NCBI RefSeq assembly: GCF_001625595.1
Contig: NZ_AUXT01000181.1
Coordinates: 62,001-126,000 of the forward strand
DNA: 64,000 bases
DNA from: Pseudoalteromonas luteoviolacea NCIMB 1942
Lineage (GTDB): Bacteria > Pseudomonadota > Gammaproteobacteria > Enterobacterales > Alteromonadaceae
Direction of reading: 5' to 3'
In this document: positions 8,130 through 16,734 of the stretch, piece after piece
How positions within the stretch are numbered: the first letter of the stretch is position 1
How the letters are laid out: each line of letters begins with the position of its first letter
Translations under genes and position numbers: made by a program
Notes under the pieces: generated by a model
What the model saw: only the letters and a program-made list of their open reading frames with translations
Databases searched by the model: none
What the model was told of the DNA's origin: nothing

Positions 8130-9578
8130 TTACGCGCCTGGACCACACTCTAAACAATGCTGAATGATATCAGGTCCAAATTTGAGTTTGGCATTAACAT
8201 TTCTTAGTGCCGTTCTCACACCTTCTTCTATCACGGGGTGATAAAAAGGCATATCGAGCATTTGTGGTACGGTCATTTTGTTTTGCACCGCCCATGCTAA
8301 AAGGTGTGCGATATGCTCTGCTGCTGGGCCAATAAACTCAGCACCTAAAAATAGACCAGTCCCCTGCTCTGCATAAACGCGCATATGTCCTTTATTTTTT
8401 AACATAACGCGACTTCGGCCTTGGTTTTCAAAGCTTACTTCACCTATTTCGTAACACCCACACTCACCATAATTGGCTGTTAGCTGTGCGTAATTGTCGC
8501 CAACCATGCCAATTTGTGGATCGCTAAACACTGCGGCAATCGGCGTACGTCTTAGGCCATTTCGAATATCAGGGAAGCGCCCTGCATTGGCTCCGGCAAT
8601 GGTGCCTTGATCTGCGGCTTCATGCAGCAACGGTATCTGGTCGCTGGCATCACCTGCAATGAAAATATGGCTCTCACCACACTGCATGGTATGTGGATCT
8701 GCAATTGGTACGCCGTGATCTTGTAATTCAACCGTGGTGTTTTCTAAGCCGAGATTGTCTACATTTGGAACTCTGCCGGTTGCAGCAAGTACATAGTCAA
8801 ACTGCTCTGTTTGTGAATCCCCCTGTTTGTCGATGTAGCTGAGCTGTGCTTTGTCATCAACAACTTTCATATCCGATACTTTTGCATCTGTATCAACATA
8901 AAACTCTTCAGCAAATACTGTATTCGCGTAATCTCTAATTACGGGATCTGTCAATGGGCCAATATTACCGCCTACCCCAAACAGTTTCACATTCACCCCT
9001 AAACGGTGGAGTGCTTGGCCAAGTTCAAGCCCAATGACACCTGGGCCAAATACTGCAACGGATTCAGGGAGATCCTGCCAATCAAACACATCATCGTTAA
9101 TGATGAGTTTGTCTCCAAATGCCAGAAATGGCGGCGGAATGTTTGGCCTTGACCCCGTTGCAACAACAAATCGTTTTGCTGTAATCACCGTATGGTCATC
9201 TATTTGTATGCGGTTATCATCCAAAAATTTAGCATGGCCGATGATGCGGTCTTCTTGAGGTAACTCTTCTACAGCTTCAACAACAAAGCCGACAAAGCGG
9301 TCTCGCTCACTGCGCACTCGCGCCATTACTGCTTTACCATCTATTTGCGGCTTTTCTGTCAGTACACCAAATTGAGGCGCATGCTCGACACTATGTGCAG
9401 CTTCAGCAGCAGCTATTAACAGTTTACTTGGCATACATCCAACACGTGCGCAGGTTGTGCCGTATTTCCCTGACTCAATCATTAAGACATTGGGCGTATA
9501 CTGTTTGGCATTTCGATATGCGCTTAAGCCAGCTGTTCCAGCACCAATTACAACGACATCTGTTTCAAGCTGTTTCAT
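8130..9578 (-). CDS. Dihydrolipoamide-dehydrogenase-like flavoprotein disulfide reductase
   Basis: 482 residues. FAD-binding GAGTAGLSAYRNA at the N-terminus, the redox disulfide in TTCARVGCMPSKLL (CxxxxC), the NAD(P)-binding GPGVIGLELGQALHRLG near 180, AAATGRVPN-type and FIAGDASDQIPLLHEA segments, and the C-terminal HPVIEE catalytic pair. The Lpd/mercuric-reductase family assignment is firm. It is not next to 2-oxoacid dehydrogenase genes, so a role in pyruvate dehydrogenase is unlikely. It lies 66 bases downstream of a peroxiredoxin-glutaredoxin gene with a GAGGT ribosome site, suggesting a shared operon and a thiol-redox role (inference). Confidence 0.87.
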   Translation of the reverse strand: MKQLETDVVVIGAGTAGLSAYRNAKQYTPNVLMIESGKYGTTCARVGCMPSKLLIAAAEAAHSVEHAPQFGVLTEKPQIDGKAVMARVRSERDRFVGFVVEAVEELPQEDRIIGHAKFLDDNRIQIDDHTVITAKRFVVATGSRPNIPPPFLAFGDKLIINDDVFDWQDLPESVAVFGPGVIGLELGQALHRLGVNVKLFGVGGNIGPLTDPVIRDYANTVFAEEFYVDTDAKVSDMKVVDDKAQLSYIDKQGDSQTEQFDYVLAATGRVPNVDNLGLENTTVELQDHGVPIADPHTMQCGESHIFIAGDASDQIPLLHEAADQGTIAGANAGRFPDIRNGLRRTPIAAVFSDPQIGMVGDNYAQLTANYGECGCYEIGEVSFENQGRSRVMLKNKGHMRVYAEQGTGLFLGAEFIGPAAEHIAHLLAWAVQNKMTVPQMLDMPFYHPVIEEGVRTALRNVNAKLKFGPDIIQHCLECGPGA

Positions 9579-9644
9579 TATTACCTCACTTAAATTTGAA
9601 AAGGGTTACACAGGGGCTGTCAAACCCCTTTACAGTACTGGTGA

Positions 9645-10379
9645 TTAATTGTTTTCAAAGTAAGTTGTTAAATCATCCGAGCCACCAATATGTTTGCCGC
9701 CAATGAATACTTGTGGCACGGTCTCACGACCTGATAGTGCTTTTAGACTGGTTAAACTGGCCTGTTGACCCAACACTAACTCTTCATACACTAGACCTTG
9801 CTCACTTAGTAACGCTTTCGCTTTAGCACAATAAGGGCAACCAGGTTTGGTGATAATAGAAACTGGCTCTGGTTTTTTCTGATCTGGATTGATATATGCC
9901 AGCATAGTGTCCGCATCTGATACTTCAAACGGGTCGCCTGGTAAATCTGGCTCAATGAACATTTTTTCAATGACGCCATCTTTTACTAGCATTGAGTAGC
10001 GCCAACTACGTTTGCCAAAACCAAGGTCGCTCTTGTCTACTAACATGCCCATACCATCGGTAAACTCGCCGTTGCCATCTGGAATAAGCGTGACATTTTC
10101 AGCTTCTTGATCTTGTGCCCATGCATTCATTACAAAGGTATCGTTTACTGACATACATACTATGTCGTCTACGCCGTTTTGCTTAAATACATGAGCAAGT
10201 TCATTGTATCTAGGCAAATGTGTTGATGAACATGTTGGCGTAAAAGCGCCTGGTAGTGAGAAAACGATTACAGTCTTACCTTTAAATAGCTCATCAGAAG
10301 TAATACGTTGAAACTCCTCGCCTACGCGGATTGGGAACGTCACAGATGGTACAGTTTTACCTTCAATATTGTTTAGCAT
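9645..10379 (-). CDS. Peroxiredoxin-glutaredoxin hybrid (Prx5-Grx)
   Basis: The start is set at the ATG at 10379 ([13 protein letters not shown]), which has a GAGGAG site; the longer open frame upstream is not part of the family. 244 residues. Peroxiredoxin-5 domain about 1-160, with peroxidatic Cys in [16 protein letters not shown]. Glutaredoxin domain about 168-244, with [11 protein letters not shown] and the [14 protein letters not shown] glutathione site. The family reduces hydroperoxides with glutathione through its own Grx domain. Cytoplasmic. Probably first gene of an operon with the Lpd-like reductase. Confidence 0.92.
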   Translation of the reverse strand: MLNNIEGKTVPSVTFPIRVGEEFQRITSDELFKGKTVIVFSLPGAFTPTCSSTHLPRYNELAHVFKQNGVDDIVCMSVNDTFVMNAWAQDQEAENVTLIPDGNGEFTDGMGMLVDKSDLGFGKRSWRYSMLVKDGVIEKMFIEPDLPGDPFEVSDADTMLAYINPDQKKPEPVSIITKPGCPYCAKAKALLSEQGLVYEELVLGQQASLTSLKALSGRETVPQVFIGGKHIGGSDDLTTYFENN

Positions 10380-10675
10380 TTTTCTATTCTCCTCGAAAGT
10401 TGATGGAGCTATTATGTCGTTGAGTTGTTGTTTTGTATATTTGATTGAATAAATCAAATTAATCGAAAAAAGTGATTGGTCTGTGGTTGTACAGACCGAA
10501 CTTATTCAAAATATAGACGCTAAATGACAAATTGATTAGGGGCTGGCTGTATTCTTGTGACGTGATTTGAGACTTTTTGGTAACCAAAATTGTGAAAGTA
10601 TAATGGCGTTAGTAGCCCAGAGGGGCTAGCTGTTCAAACAAGTGTATGTATAGCGCTTTTAATCGGCGCTACAAG

Positions 10676-12847
10676 TTATCCGCGGGTATTCTTAAGTGGT
10701 AGAGTAAAGCGGATTAAAACGCCCCCTAGCTCGCTATGTTTTGCTTCTACGGCGCCGTGATGCAGCTCTATTATTTTTTCACAAATAGATAAACCAAGGC
10801 CTGAACCACCTAAATCTCTGCTGCGCGATTTATCGCAGCGATACAGACGATCAAATAGTTTACCAAGCGCTTCAGAGCTGACACCCGGCGTGCTGTCTTC
10901 AAAGGTACAAACAATAGTGTGCTGTTGTTGGAAGACGCTGATTTTGATTTGACCTGGCTTATCGGTGTAGTGAATGCTATTTCTCGCAAGGTTATTAAAC
11001 ACCTGATTTAATCTACTGATATCACACTCAACTTGGAGTGAGTCTGACAATTGATTGTGGTAATCGATTTGTAAATCGGGAGATTCAATGATCGGACCTA
11101 TAGCGATGAGTAGTTCGTCGAACAACGACCTGGCCTGTAGCGTTTCAAACTCTAATCGCAGATTATTGGTATCTGCTTGCGCTAGCTCATAGATATCTGC
11201 AATCAAGGTATTTAGCATGTCTAGTCTACGTTGCAATACTTGATAGGTCGCTTTTGGGTCTTCGGTTAAATTGTACTCCAGTGCTTCAATATTCAGTTTA
11301 AGCACGGTAAGCGGTGTTCGAAGTTCATGAGAGACGTCAGCCAAAAGCTGCTGTTTGAGGTTTAAGCTTTGATTTAGTAGCTCCGCCTCTTTTTCCATGA
11401 CACGGCGTCTTTTTAAGTGATAGAGATAGAATAACAACAAAAAGTTGGTTAACACGATAATGGCGGAAGCAAGCAACACTGTTCGCGTTTTTGTGTCTTG
11501 TTGTTGCTCGGCAAGTCCTGCTTGCAAGGCATTTACTTCCAAGCTCTTTAACCCGAGTTCACTATTGAGCTTTTTGGCCTCAAGCCTCGCAGTCATGTCT
11601 TTTTCGGTGAGTTTCTTTTTGTAATTAAAAGCCTGCTCTTGATAACTGAGGGCCAGTGCCAATTCACTTTGCTGTTTGTGTGCGTGGGATAAGCTGGTCA
11701 AAATACGAATTTTGATTTGCTCATCTACTAAATCGACTAAAGGGGTTAGCAAAGTAATAGCTTCATGTGGGCGTATATGTGATAAAGCTTGTCCCAGAAA
11801 TGACTGATATCGATTATGGAGCTGTTTATTATCGGAGTCATTGATTTTAGCTAAGCCCGTTTGAATTAAGTCTACAGCTTCTACAAACTGTCCATTGGCC
11901 AACTTAATTTGGCCTTTCGTGGCTTGTGCTTGCCCTATATTGTAGGTGTTATTTACTTCCTTGAATAAATTTAACGCCTTATCGGCAGCCAGATTTGCAG
12001 CGGGTATGTTACTTAAGCGCAGATGTTGCTGAGCAATGTGTAGCTGAGATACGCCCATGTAATTTTTGTCGTTTAACTTTGCATCTAATTCATAGGACTT
12101 TTGCAGCGCGTTCAATGCTGCATCATGATCGCCAAGATGTTGATATATGTCTGCAAGACTGAAATAGGTTGAAGATAAATGCACTAAACTGGTTTGTGTT
12201 TGCTGTTTTTGAAACTGCAACTTTTGATTGAGAACATCTAGCGCCTTGTCAAACTGTTTAAAGTCGCGGTAAATACGCGCCTCTGTACTGAGAGCTGCAT
12301 AAAATAGCTGGACATGTTCAATTTTTAATGCAGCGTCTTTTGCTTGAAAAATATGCGATATAGCCTGAAAGTAATCTCGTTTTTTTGAGAGTACGTTGGC
12401 TAGCAGGCGGTGTGCATGGCTCAACATTCGCACATCTTGGCTTTCTTTAAATCGCGCGACCGCTTGGAGAAAGTGAAATTCAGCGGACTGATTATTTCCA
12501 AGCAATAAGGCTAGGTCCCCTGAAACCCAATGGTACTTGCCCTGTAAATTGGTGTTGGGAAAGTCTTGTAAGTGTATTTTGAGTTGATCCAATCTATACT
12601 GGGCTTGCTCAAACTGACTTTCTCTGACTAGATGTAATGCACTTCGATGCAACACATAGGTAAGTCGTTCTGGGCTCAGTGTTTTACTGTGTATGAGCTC
12701 TGTTGCTGTTTTTAGTAAAGCAACTCTGTCTTTCTGCCCTTTAGCTTCAGATAACGCTTTATATTGTGTAAACGTGTCGGGTGCGGCAACAGTCACTCCA
12801 GAGGCTGTTATCGATAATATACTTGCGGCGACAAATCGTTTGAACAC
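10676..12847 (-). CDS. TPR-containing sensor histidine kinase, orphan
   Basis: 723 residues with a GTG start and GGAAA site. Signal peptide 1-21, then a periplasmic array of tetratricopeptide-like repeats (about 60-400), a coiled segment, one membrane helix (about 455-476), HisKA with His507 in DVSHELRTPL, and an HATPase domain with N box NQVFNNLARNSIHY, FDRLYRC and GGSGLGLSICEKI. No receiver domain, and no response regulator is adjacent on either side. It should autophosphorylate and pass phosphate to a regulator encoded elsewhere. The ligand is unknown. Confidence 0.88.
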   Translation of the reverse strand: MFKRFVAASILSITASGVTVAAPDTFTQYKALSEAKGQKDRVALLKTATELIHSKTLSPERLTYVLHRSALHLVRESQFEQAQYRLDQLKIHLQDFPNTNLQGKYHWVSGDLALLLGNNQSAEFHFLQAVARFKESQDVRMLSHAHRLLANVLSKKRDYFQAISHIFQAKDAALKIEHVQLFYAALSTEARIYRDFKQFDKALDVLNQKLQFQKQQTQTSLVHLSSTYFSLADIYQHLGDHDAALNALQKSYELDAKLNDKNYMGVSQLHIAQQHLRLSNIPAANLAADKALNLFKEVNNTYNIGQAQATKGQIKLANGQFVEAVDLIQTGLAKINDSDNKQLHNRYQSFLGQALSHIRPHEAITLLTPLVDLVDEQIKIRILTSLSHAHKQQSELALALSYQEQAFNYKKKLTEKDMTARLEAKKLNSELGLKSLEVNALQAGLAEQQQDTKTRTVLLASAIIVLTNFLLLFYLYHLKRRRVMEKEAELLNQSLNLKQQLLADVSHELRTPLTVLKLNIEALEYNLTEDPKATYQVLQRRLDMLNTLIADIYELAQADTNNLRLEFETLQARSLFDELLIAIGPIIESPDLQIDYHNQLSDSLQVECDISRLNQVFNNLARNSIHYTDKPGQIKISVFQQQHTIVCTFEDSTPGVSSEALGKLFDRLYRCDKSRSRDLGGSGLGLSICEKIIELHHGAVEAKHSELGGVLIRFTLPLKNTRG

Positions 12848-13122
12848 GTTATTTCCATAGTTTTTGCATAATATGACAATACTATGGTAACTACGTAGGT
12901 GGCGATATCGGTAAATATTATTAACGGCTGGGACTTAATATGCATTTTTCTCAGCATCAATACACTTAAATTATAAGCGCTAATATCTAGTTATTATATA
13001 TTATTCATTGCATCAGAATTTATCATTCAATTTATACATTTTTCCCTTAATTGCGTAGCAATGATTGTGTGCTACTAAATAAATAGTACTGTAGCACACA
13101 GTATGCTTGTAAAGTCGTTGTA

Positions 13123-14100
13123 TTAGTTCAAATTAACGTTTTTTACTTTAGCAACGTTAGAAATATTCACATCGCCTGAGGTATCTCTTTTGATCTCTAA
13201 TTGTTGTGTATCGCTGACGTTGATATCTCCAGAGCCATCCTCTATTTGCACCCGTCCATGGACTCGACTGAGCCAGATACTACCAGAGCCATCGTCAATC
13301 GCTACATCATTGCGAATGTTTTTAACGTCTATATCACCTAAATCATCCCGTACGTTCAGCGAAAAAGCGTCGTCTATGCTTATCTCACCAGACCCATCCT
13401 GTAAGTCAATTTTACCAGCTATCTGTTTTATCATAATGTCACCAGAGTCATCTTCAATCGTGACTTTTGCACCACTGGTGATATTGATATCGCCAGAACC
13501 GTCTTCAATGTCGATATTACCGGTAACGGCACTTAAATTGATATCACCTGAATTGTCGTCAATACGCAGATGCCCTTCTACACCATCTACGTTGATGCTG
13601 CCTGAGCCGTCGGCGATTTCTGTGTTACCTTGTATATTGCTCAGCGTGATATGGCCTGAGTTGTCATCAATAACAACCCCCTTTACATTGGTAATGGTCA
13701 TAGCACCGGAACCATCTTCAACCTCAACTAAAAACTGGTCTGGTAACCGTACCTCAATATCAATGCGTGGGCTTTTATTTGCGTACCAAAGCACGCCAAC
13801 GTGAGAGTCATGCTTTGCGACAAGGTTTGCTTGATTGCCTGAACGTTCTAGCGTGAATGTATAGCTTCTGTTTTCAAAGGTAATTATATTGGCTGTAACT
13901 TCAATTTCATCAATATTTGGTACCCCAGTTACAACGATGTCGCCGGCTCTATTGTCAATGTTTAATTGGATCAGGTTCTGAGAAGGCAGCGTCAATGAAC
14001 GTGTCAACTCCGTGTGTGATTCTTGAACATTAGAATCGACATGAACAATACAGCCACTAAGTAATAATGTGCACAGCAACGGAGGCAAAGTTTTCAACAT
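13123..14100 (-). CDS. DUF4097-type beta-repeat lipoprotein
   Basis: 325 residues. The signal peptide ends with lipobox LSGC (Cys17). Residues 129-316 contain about eleven tandem units of roughly 17-20 residues. Each is centred on D-[GND]-S-G followed by an alternating hydrophobic strand such as DINI or SINV; one unit has DDLG instead. This pattern indicates a right-handed beta-helix or beta-roll, exported and lipid-anchored. Units alternate between DGSG and D[ND]SG for most of the array. The family (putative adhesin/DUF4097) has no established enzymatic role. Single-gene unit with a long divergent upstream region. Confidence 0.75.
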   Translation of the reverse strand: MLKTLPPLLCTLLLSGCIVHVDSNVQESHTELTRSLTLPSQNLIQLNIDNRAGDIVVTGVPNIDEIEVTANIITFENRSYTFTLERSGNQANLVAKHDSHVGVLWYANKSPRIDIEVRLPDQFLVEVEDGSGAMTITNVKGVVIDDNSGHITLSNIQGNTEIADGSGSINVDGVEGHLRIDDNSGDINLSAVTGNIDIEDGSGDINITSGAKVTIEDDSGDIMIKQIAGKIDLQDGSGEISIDDAFSLNVRDDLGDIDVKNIRNDVAIDDGSGSIWLSRVHGRVQIEDGSGDINVSDTQQLEIKRDTSGDVNISNVAKVKNVNLN

Positions 14101-14340
14101 GATAATTTCTTCCCTTTGGTTATTTGAGTTTTCATGGGTATGTGGTTAGCAATTGCAATGCCAAGTGAAAATATAAATAAATACTTGATAATATTGATTT
14201 TTAATATTTTGATAATGAGTTTAATTGATCTGATTCACTAAAATATAAGTGTTTTGCAAACAAAATAGTCAAAATGTGTCACATCATTGTCAATTCATTA
14301 TAGTAGTTTCACCCTGTGGACATTGGTAGGAGGCATCTAC

Positions 14341-15138
14341 ATGTTGGGAGATCTCACGGTAACTCAATCTAGAGATGAGTGCTGGAAAGATAAAGCTAAA
14401 TCCCCAATAGCACCCTCATCAGCACTATTTTTGGGCGTTGGCGACGCTAGCTCAGAGAGTCTAGGCAATTCAGCTTGTGTGCTTTGTAAAAAATCCGAGC
14501 CATGGTTACTCATCGATTGTGGGCACGATACAATCAACAACTACAAACGTGCTTTTTCTAACCAACTACCTAGCCATGTGTTTATAACACATTTGCACTA
14601 TGACCATATTGGTGGCCTAGAACAATTATTTTTTAAAGCTGCACTGTCAGGAAATAAGGTTCGTTTATATGTGCCCGTGTTATTGGTTCAGCAGTTATGT
14701 GCCATGTTAAGGTATACGCAGTTATCTGAAGGCAAAGCGACTGTATGGAATACGTTTATATTGCACCCTGTTTCAGAGTCTTTTTGGCATCAGGGTGTTA
14801 AGCTATGGGTTTACCCTGTACGTCATCACGCTCCAAATTCTGCCTATTCTCTCCATCTTCCAGGGGTCGTTTTTTACAGCGGTGATACTCGTCCCATTCC
14901 TGAGTTACTCACGCATACTGCAACCGGCGCAGAAACTATTTTTCATGATTGCTCCGTGATAGGCAACCCAAGTCACAGTGGCATAGACGATTTGCTTCGA
15001 GAGTACCCAACAAGCGTTTTAGAAAAAATATGGGTATATCACTATCATAGTGAGCATGAACAGAGTGCCTTTAAGCGTGCTGGATTGAAGTTTGTTACCC
15101 CTTTTACTTTGGTATCACTTGGCGAAAATCAGCAGTGA
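14341..15138 (+). CDS. MBL-fold metallo-hydrolase (RNase Z-like)
   Basis: The start is placed at the ATG at 14341, which has an ideal TAGGAGG site 8 bases upstream; the longer frame from 14287 lacks one. 265 residues. Metal-binding motif HLHYDHIGG (HxHxDH), a later FYSGDTRP aspartate, and C-terminal YHYHSEHE histidines complete the metallo-beta-lactamase set. The N-terminal LFLGVGDASS and LLIDCG strands are of the RNase Z/arylsulfatase-like subgroup. Substrate unknown; it is shorter than tRNase Z and lacks a clear exosite arm, so tRNA processing is not claimed. Confidence 0.8.
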   Translation: MLGDLTVTQSRDECWKDKAKSPIAPSSALFLGVGDASSESLGNSACVLCKKSEPWLLIDCGHDTINNYKRAFSNQLPSHVFITHLHYDHIGGLEQLFFKAALSGNKVRLYVPVLLVQQLCAMLRYTQLSEGKATVWNTFILHPVSESFWHQGVKLWVYPVRHHAPNSAYSLHLPGVVFYSGDTRPIPELLTHTATGAETIFHDCSVIGNPSHSGIDDLLREYPTSVLEKIWVYHYHSEHEQSAFKRAGLKFVTPFTLVSLGENQQ

Positions 15139-15418
15139 TAACAACACGTTTTAGTTGAATAATAAATAGACTTTTGGGTGTTTTTGTACCCACTTGCTGC
15201 AAGAAATCGCATTTTTATAACATTTTAAATATTTTCCGTTATACTTGCCCCAATTCAGATGACCCAGACTTTTTAAAGAAGCGCCTTAGCGCTTATCTGC
15301 ATTGAACCTAACTGCCCATTGTTGGTCTCACGTAATGCGATTGCAATGGTAAGCCAGCAATGAAAGCGGTAAGCAATGTGTCATCTTGGCAATCAAATAA
15401 CAATGTAAAAGGGACCCT

Positions 15419-15883
15419 ATGCAGCTAGTCGAGCTAAAGCCTGATGATCCTAATGTGGTAGATTTATTTTCTGAAATCGATCGCTTAATGAACACACTTT
15501 ACCCCATTGCCAGTGACCAGTCTTTGGCACTCGAAGAGTTGAACCAACCAAACGTGCGTGCAGTTGGATTGATGAACGAAGAAGAAATAGTCGCTTGTGG
15601 CGCTATCGTAAAACAGTTTGACAAGACGTTATACGGTGAAATTAAACGTTTGTATGTAAAGCCCAGCTATCGAGGAAAAGGGCTGTCTAAACGTATTATG
15701 CAAATATTACTACACTATGCAGGTGATGCGCAGATCCCATTAATTCGCCTAGAAACGGGTATTAAGCAGGAAGAGTCTATTAAACTTTATGAGTCCTTGG
15801 GGTTTGAGCGTTGCGAGCGATTTGGTTTATATCGAGACAACCCTCTGAGCGTATTTATGTCGTTATCTTTGCAGGCCGATTAA
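15419..15883 (+). CDS. GNAT-family N-acetyltransferase
   Basis: 154 residues. The acetyl-CoA-binding signature is RLYVKPSYRGKGLSKRIMQILL, followed by IRLETGIKQEESIKLYESLGFERCERFG. This matches the PhnO/YvbK-like single-domain GNAT group. Substrate not predictable. The gene ends two bases before the convergent Rof-like gene. The upstream 280 bases are non-coding. Confidence 0.85.
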   Translation: MQLVELKPDDPNVVDLFSEIDRLMNTLYPIASDQSLALEELNQPNVRAVGLMNEEEIVACGAIVKQFDKTLYGEIKRLYVKPSYRGKGLSKRIMQILLHYAGDAQIPLIRLETGIKQEESIKLYESLGFERCERFGLYRDNPLSVFMSLSLQAD

Positions 15884-15884
15884 C

Positions 15885-16130
15885 TCAGCTATCAACGCGT
15901 AATGTTGTAAAGTAGGTGTTTGGGGTGAGTGCCTCAAGCTCTATGAGTGCCTCTAACGGTATGGAAAGCGACTCAGAGTTGTGGACTAGCATTAAACATT
16001 GGCACTTTTGTTTATCATATATAATGTCTTTTGCATGACCCGTGAAAGACTCGCCACCTCGTGTTGTGACGCGTAATTCAAAGCCTTTGATACAAGCTAA
16101 TTCAAGGTAGTCGGTGTGTTCACATCTCAT
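15885..16130 (-). CDS. rof: Rho-binding antiterminator, Rof/YaeO-like
   Basis: The start is set at the ATG at 16130, with a perfect GAGGAGG site; the 34 upstream codons of the longer frame are not family-like. 81 residues. YLELACIKGFELRVTTRGGESFTGHAKDI matches the N-terminal strand-turn-strand of Rof (E. coli: DNLELACQHHLMLTLELKDG), followed by the SIPLEALIELEAL segment. Rof binds transcription terminator Rho and lowers its RNA binding. It is monocistronic and divergent from the CheY-like gene. Confidence 0.72.
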   Translation of the reverse strand: MRCEHTDYLELACIKGFELRVTTRGGESFTGHAKDIIYDKQKCQCLMLVHNSESLSIPLEALIELEALTPNTYFTTLRVDS

Positions 16131-16285
16131 CTCAGCCTCCTCATTATCTCTTTTCTCACTGTGAGCAATTGGAAAATCATGGCGCTTATGTGACCAATGT
16201 ACCGAGCTTTTGAATAGACAACAAACCAATATTTAGCTAGTTTTGAAAGGTAAAGTTCGATTTACGCAGTGATTAAGGACAGGCA

Positions 16286-16675
16286 ATGCGAATACTAGTA
16301 GTCGATGATATAACAACGATGCGTCATGTGATGATTAATATGTTGCGCAATTTAGGGTTTAGTCAAATAGATGAAGCGACTGATGGTAAGCAAGCTCTAA
16401 CCCTGCTAGGAAAGCGAAAATACAACTTGGTTATTTCGGACTTAAACATGCCATTTGTCGATGGCTTGACTTTGTTGGATAAAATGCGTTCTACCCCACA
16501 ACTTGCGAGGGTGCCAGTATTGATGGTGACCTGCGAAAACACCAAAGAGCGTGTACAAGAAATTTTATTGCATAAGGTGGATGGCTTCGTTATCAAGCCT
16601 TTTAATATGGCAACATTGGTAAAGCAGTTACAGCGAATTAAAATTTTAGATGCTAACGGCCAGCTGTGCACTTAA
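16286..16675 (+). CDS. Single-domain CheY-like response regulator
   Basis: 129 residues and only a receiver domain. Acidic pocket Asp7/Asp8, phospho-acceptor Asp52 (VISDLNMP), Thr82 (MVTCEN) and Lys104 (FVIKPF) are all present, as in CheY. No output domain and no chemotaxis genes nearby, so it is an orphan receiver. It could serve a distant kinase or flagellar motor. Whether it pairs with the orphan histidine kinase 3.4 kb away is untested. Confidence 0.87.
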   Translation: MRILVVDDITTMRHVMINMLRNLGFSQIDEATDGKQALTLLGKRKYNLVISDLNMPFVDGLTLLDKMRSTPQLARVPVLMVTCENTKERVQEILLHKVDGFVIKPFNMATLVKQLQRIKILDANGQLCT

Positions 16676-16688
16676 ATACAATGAACTT

Positions 16689-16726
16689 AAAGGGCATGCT
16701 CCACTACTAGAACATGCCTTTTTTAA
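16689..16726. terminator. Bidirectional intrinsic terminator
   Basis: Stem GGCATG (16693-16698) / CATGCC (16713-16718), flanked by A-rich sequence on the left and TTTTTT on the right. It sits between the CheY-like gene and the convergent peptidase gene and can serve both. Confidence 0.75.
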
Positions 16727-16734
16727 AGACGAAA

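Noticed and set aside
8130-9578. Naming the flavoprotein as the Lpd of pyruvate dehydrogenase or as glutathione reductase
   Set aside because: The motifs fit the wider disulfide-reductase family, but there is no complex gene nearby and the substrate-determining residues cannot be judged by eye.
10651-10671. Hairpin TAGCGC/GCGCTA after the histidine kinase gene
   Set aside because: Short stem and no T run in the minus direction; not enough to call a terminator.
13190-13804. 204-codon plus-strand frame rich in Ser/Pro
   Set aside because: It is the antisense frame of the DUF4097 repeats; the amino-acid periodicity is a by-product of the repeat, and there is no ribosome site.
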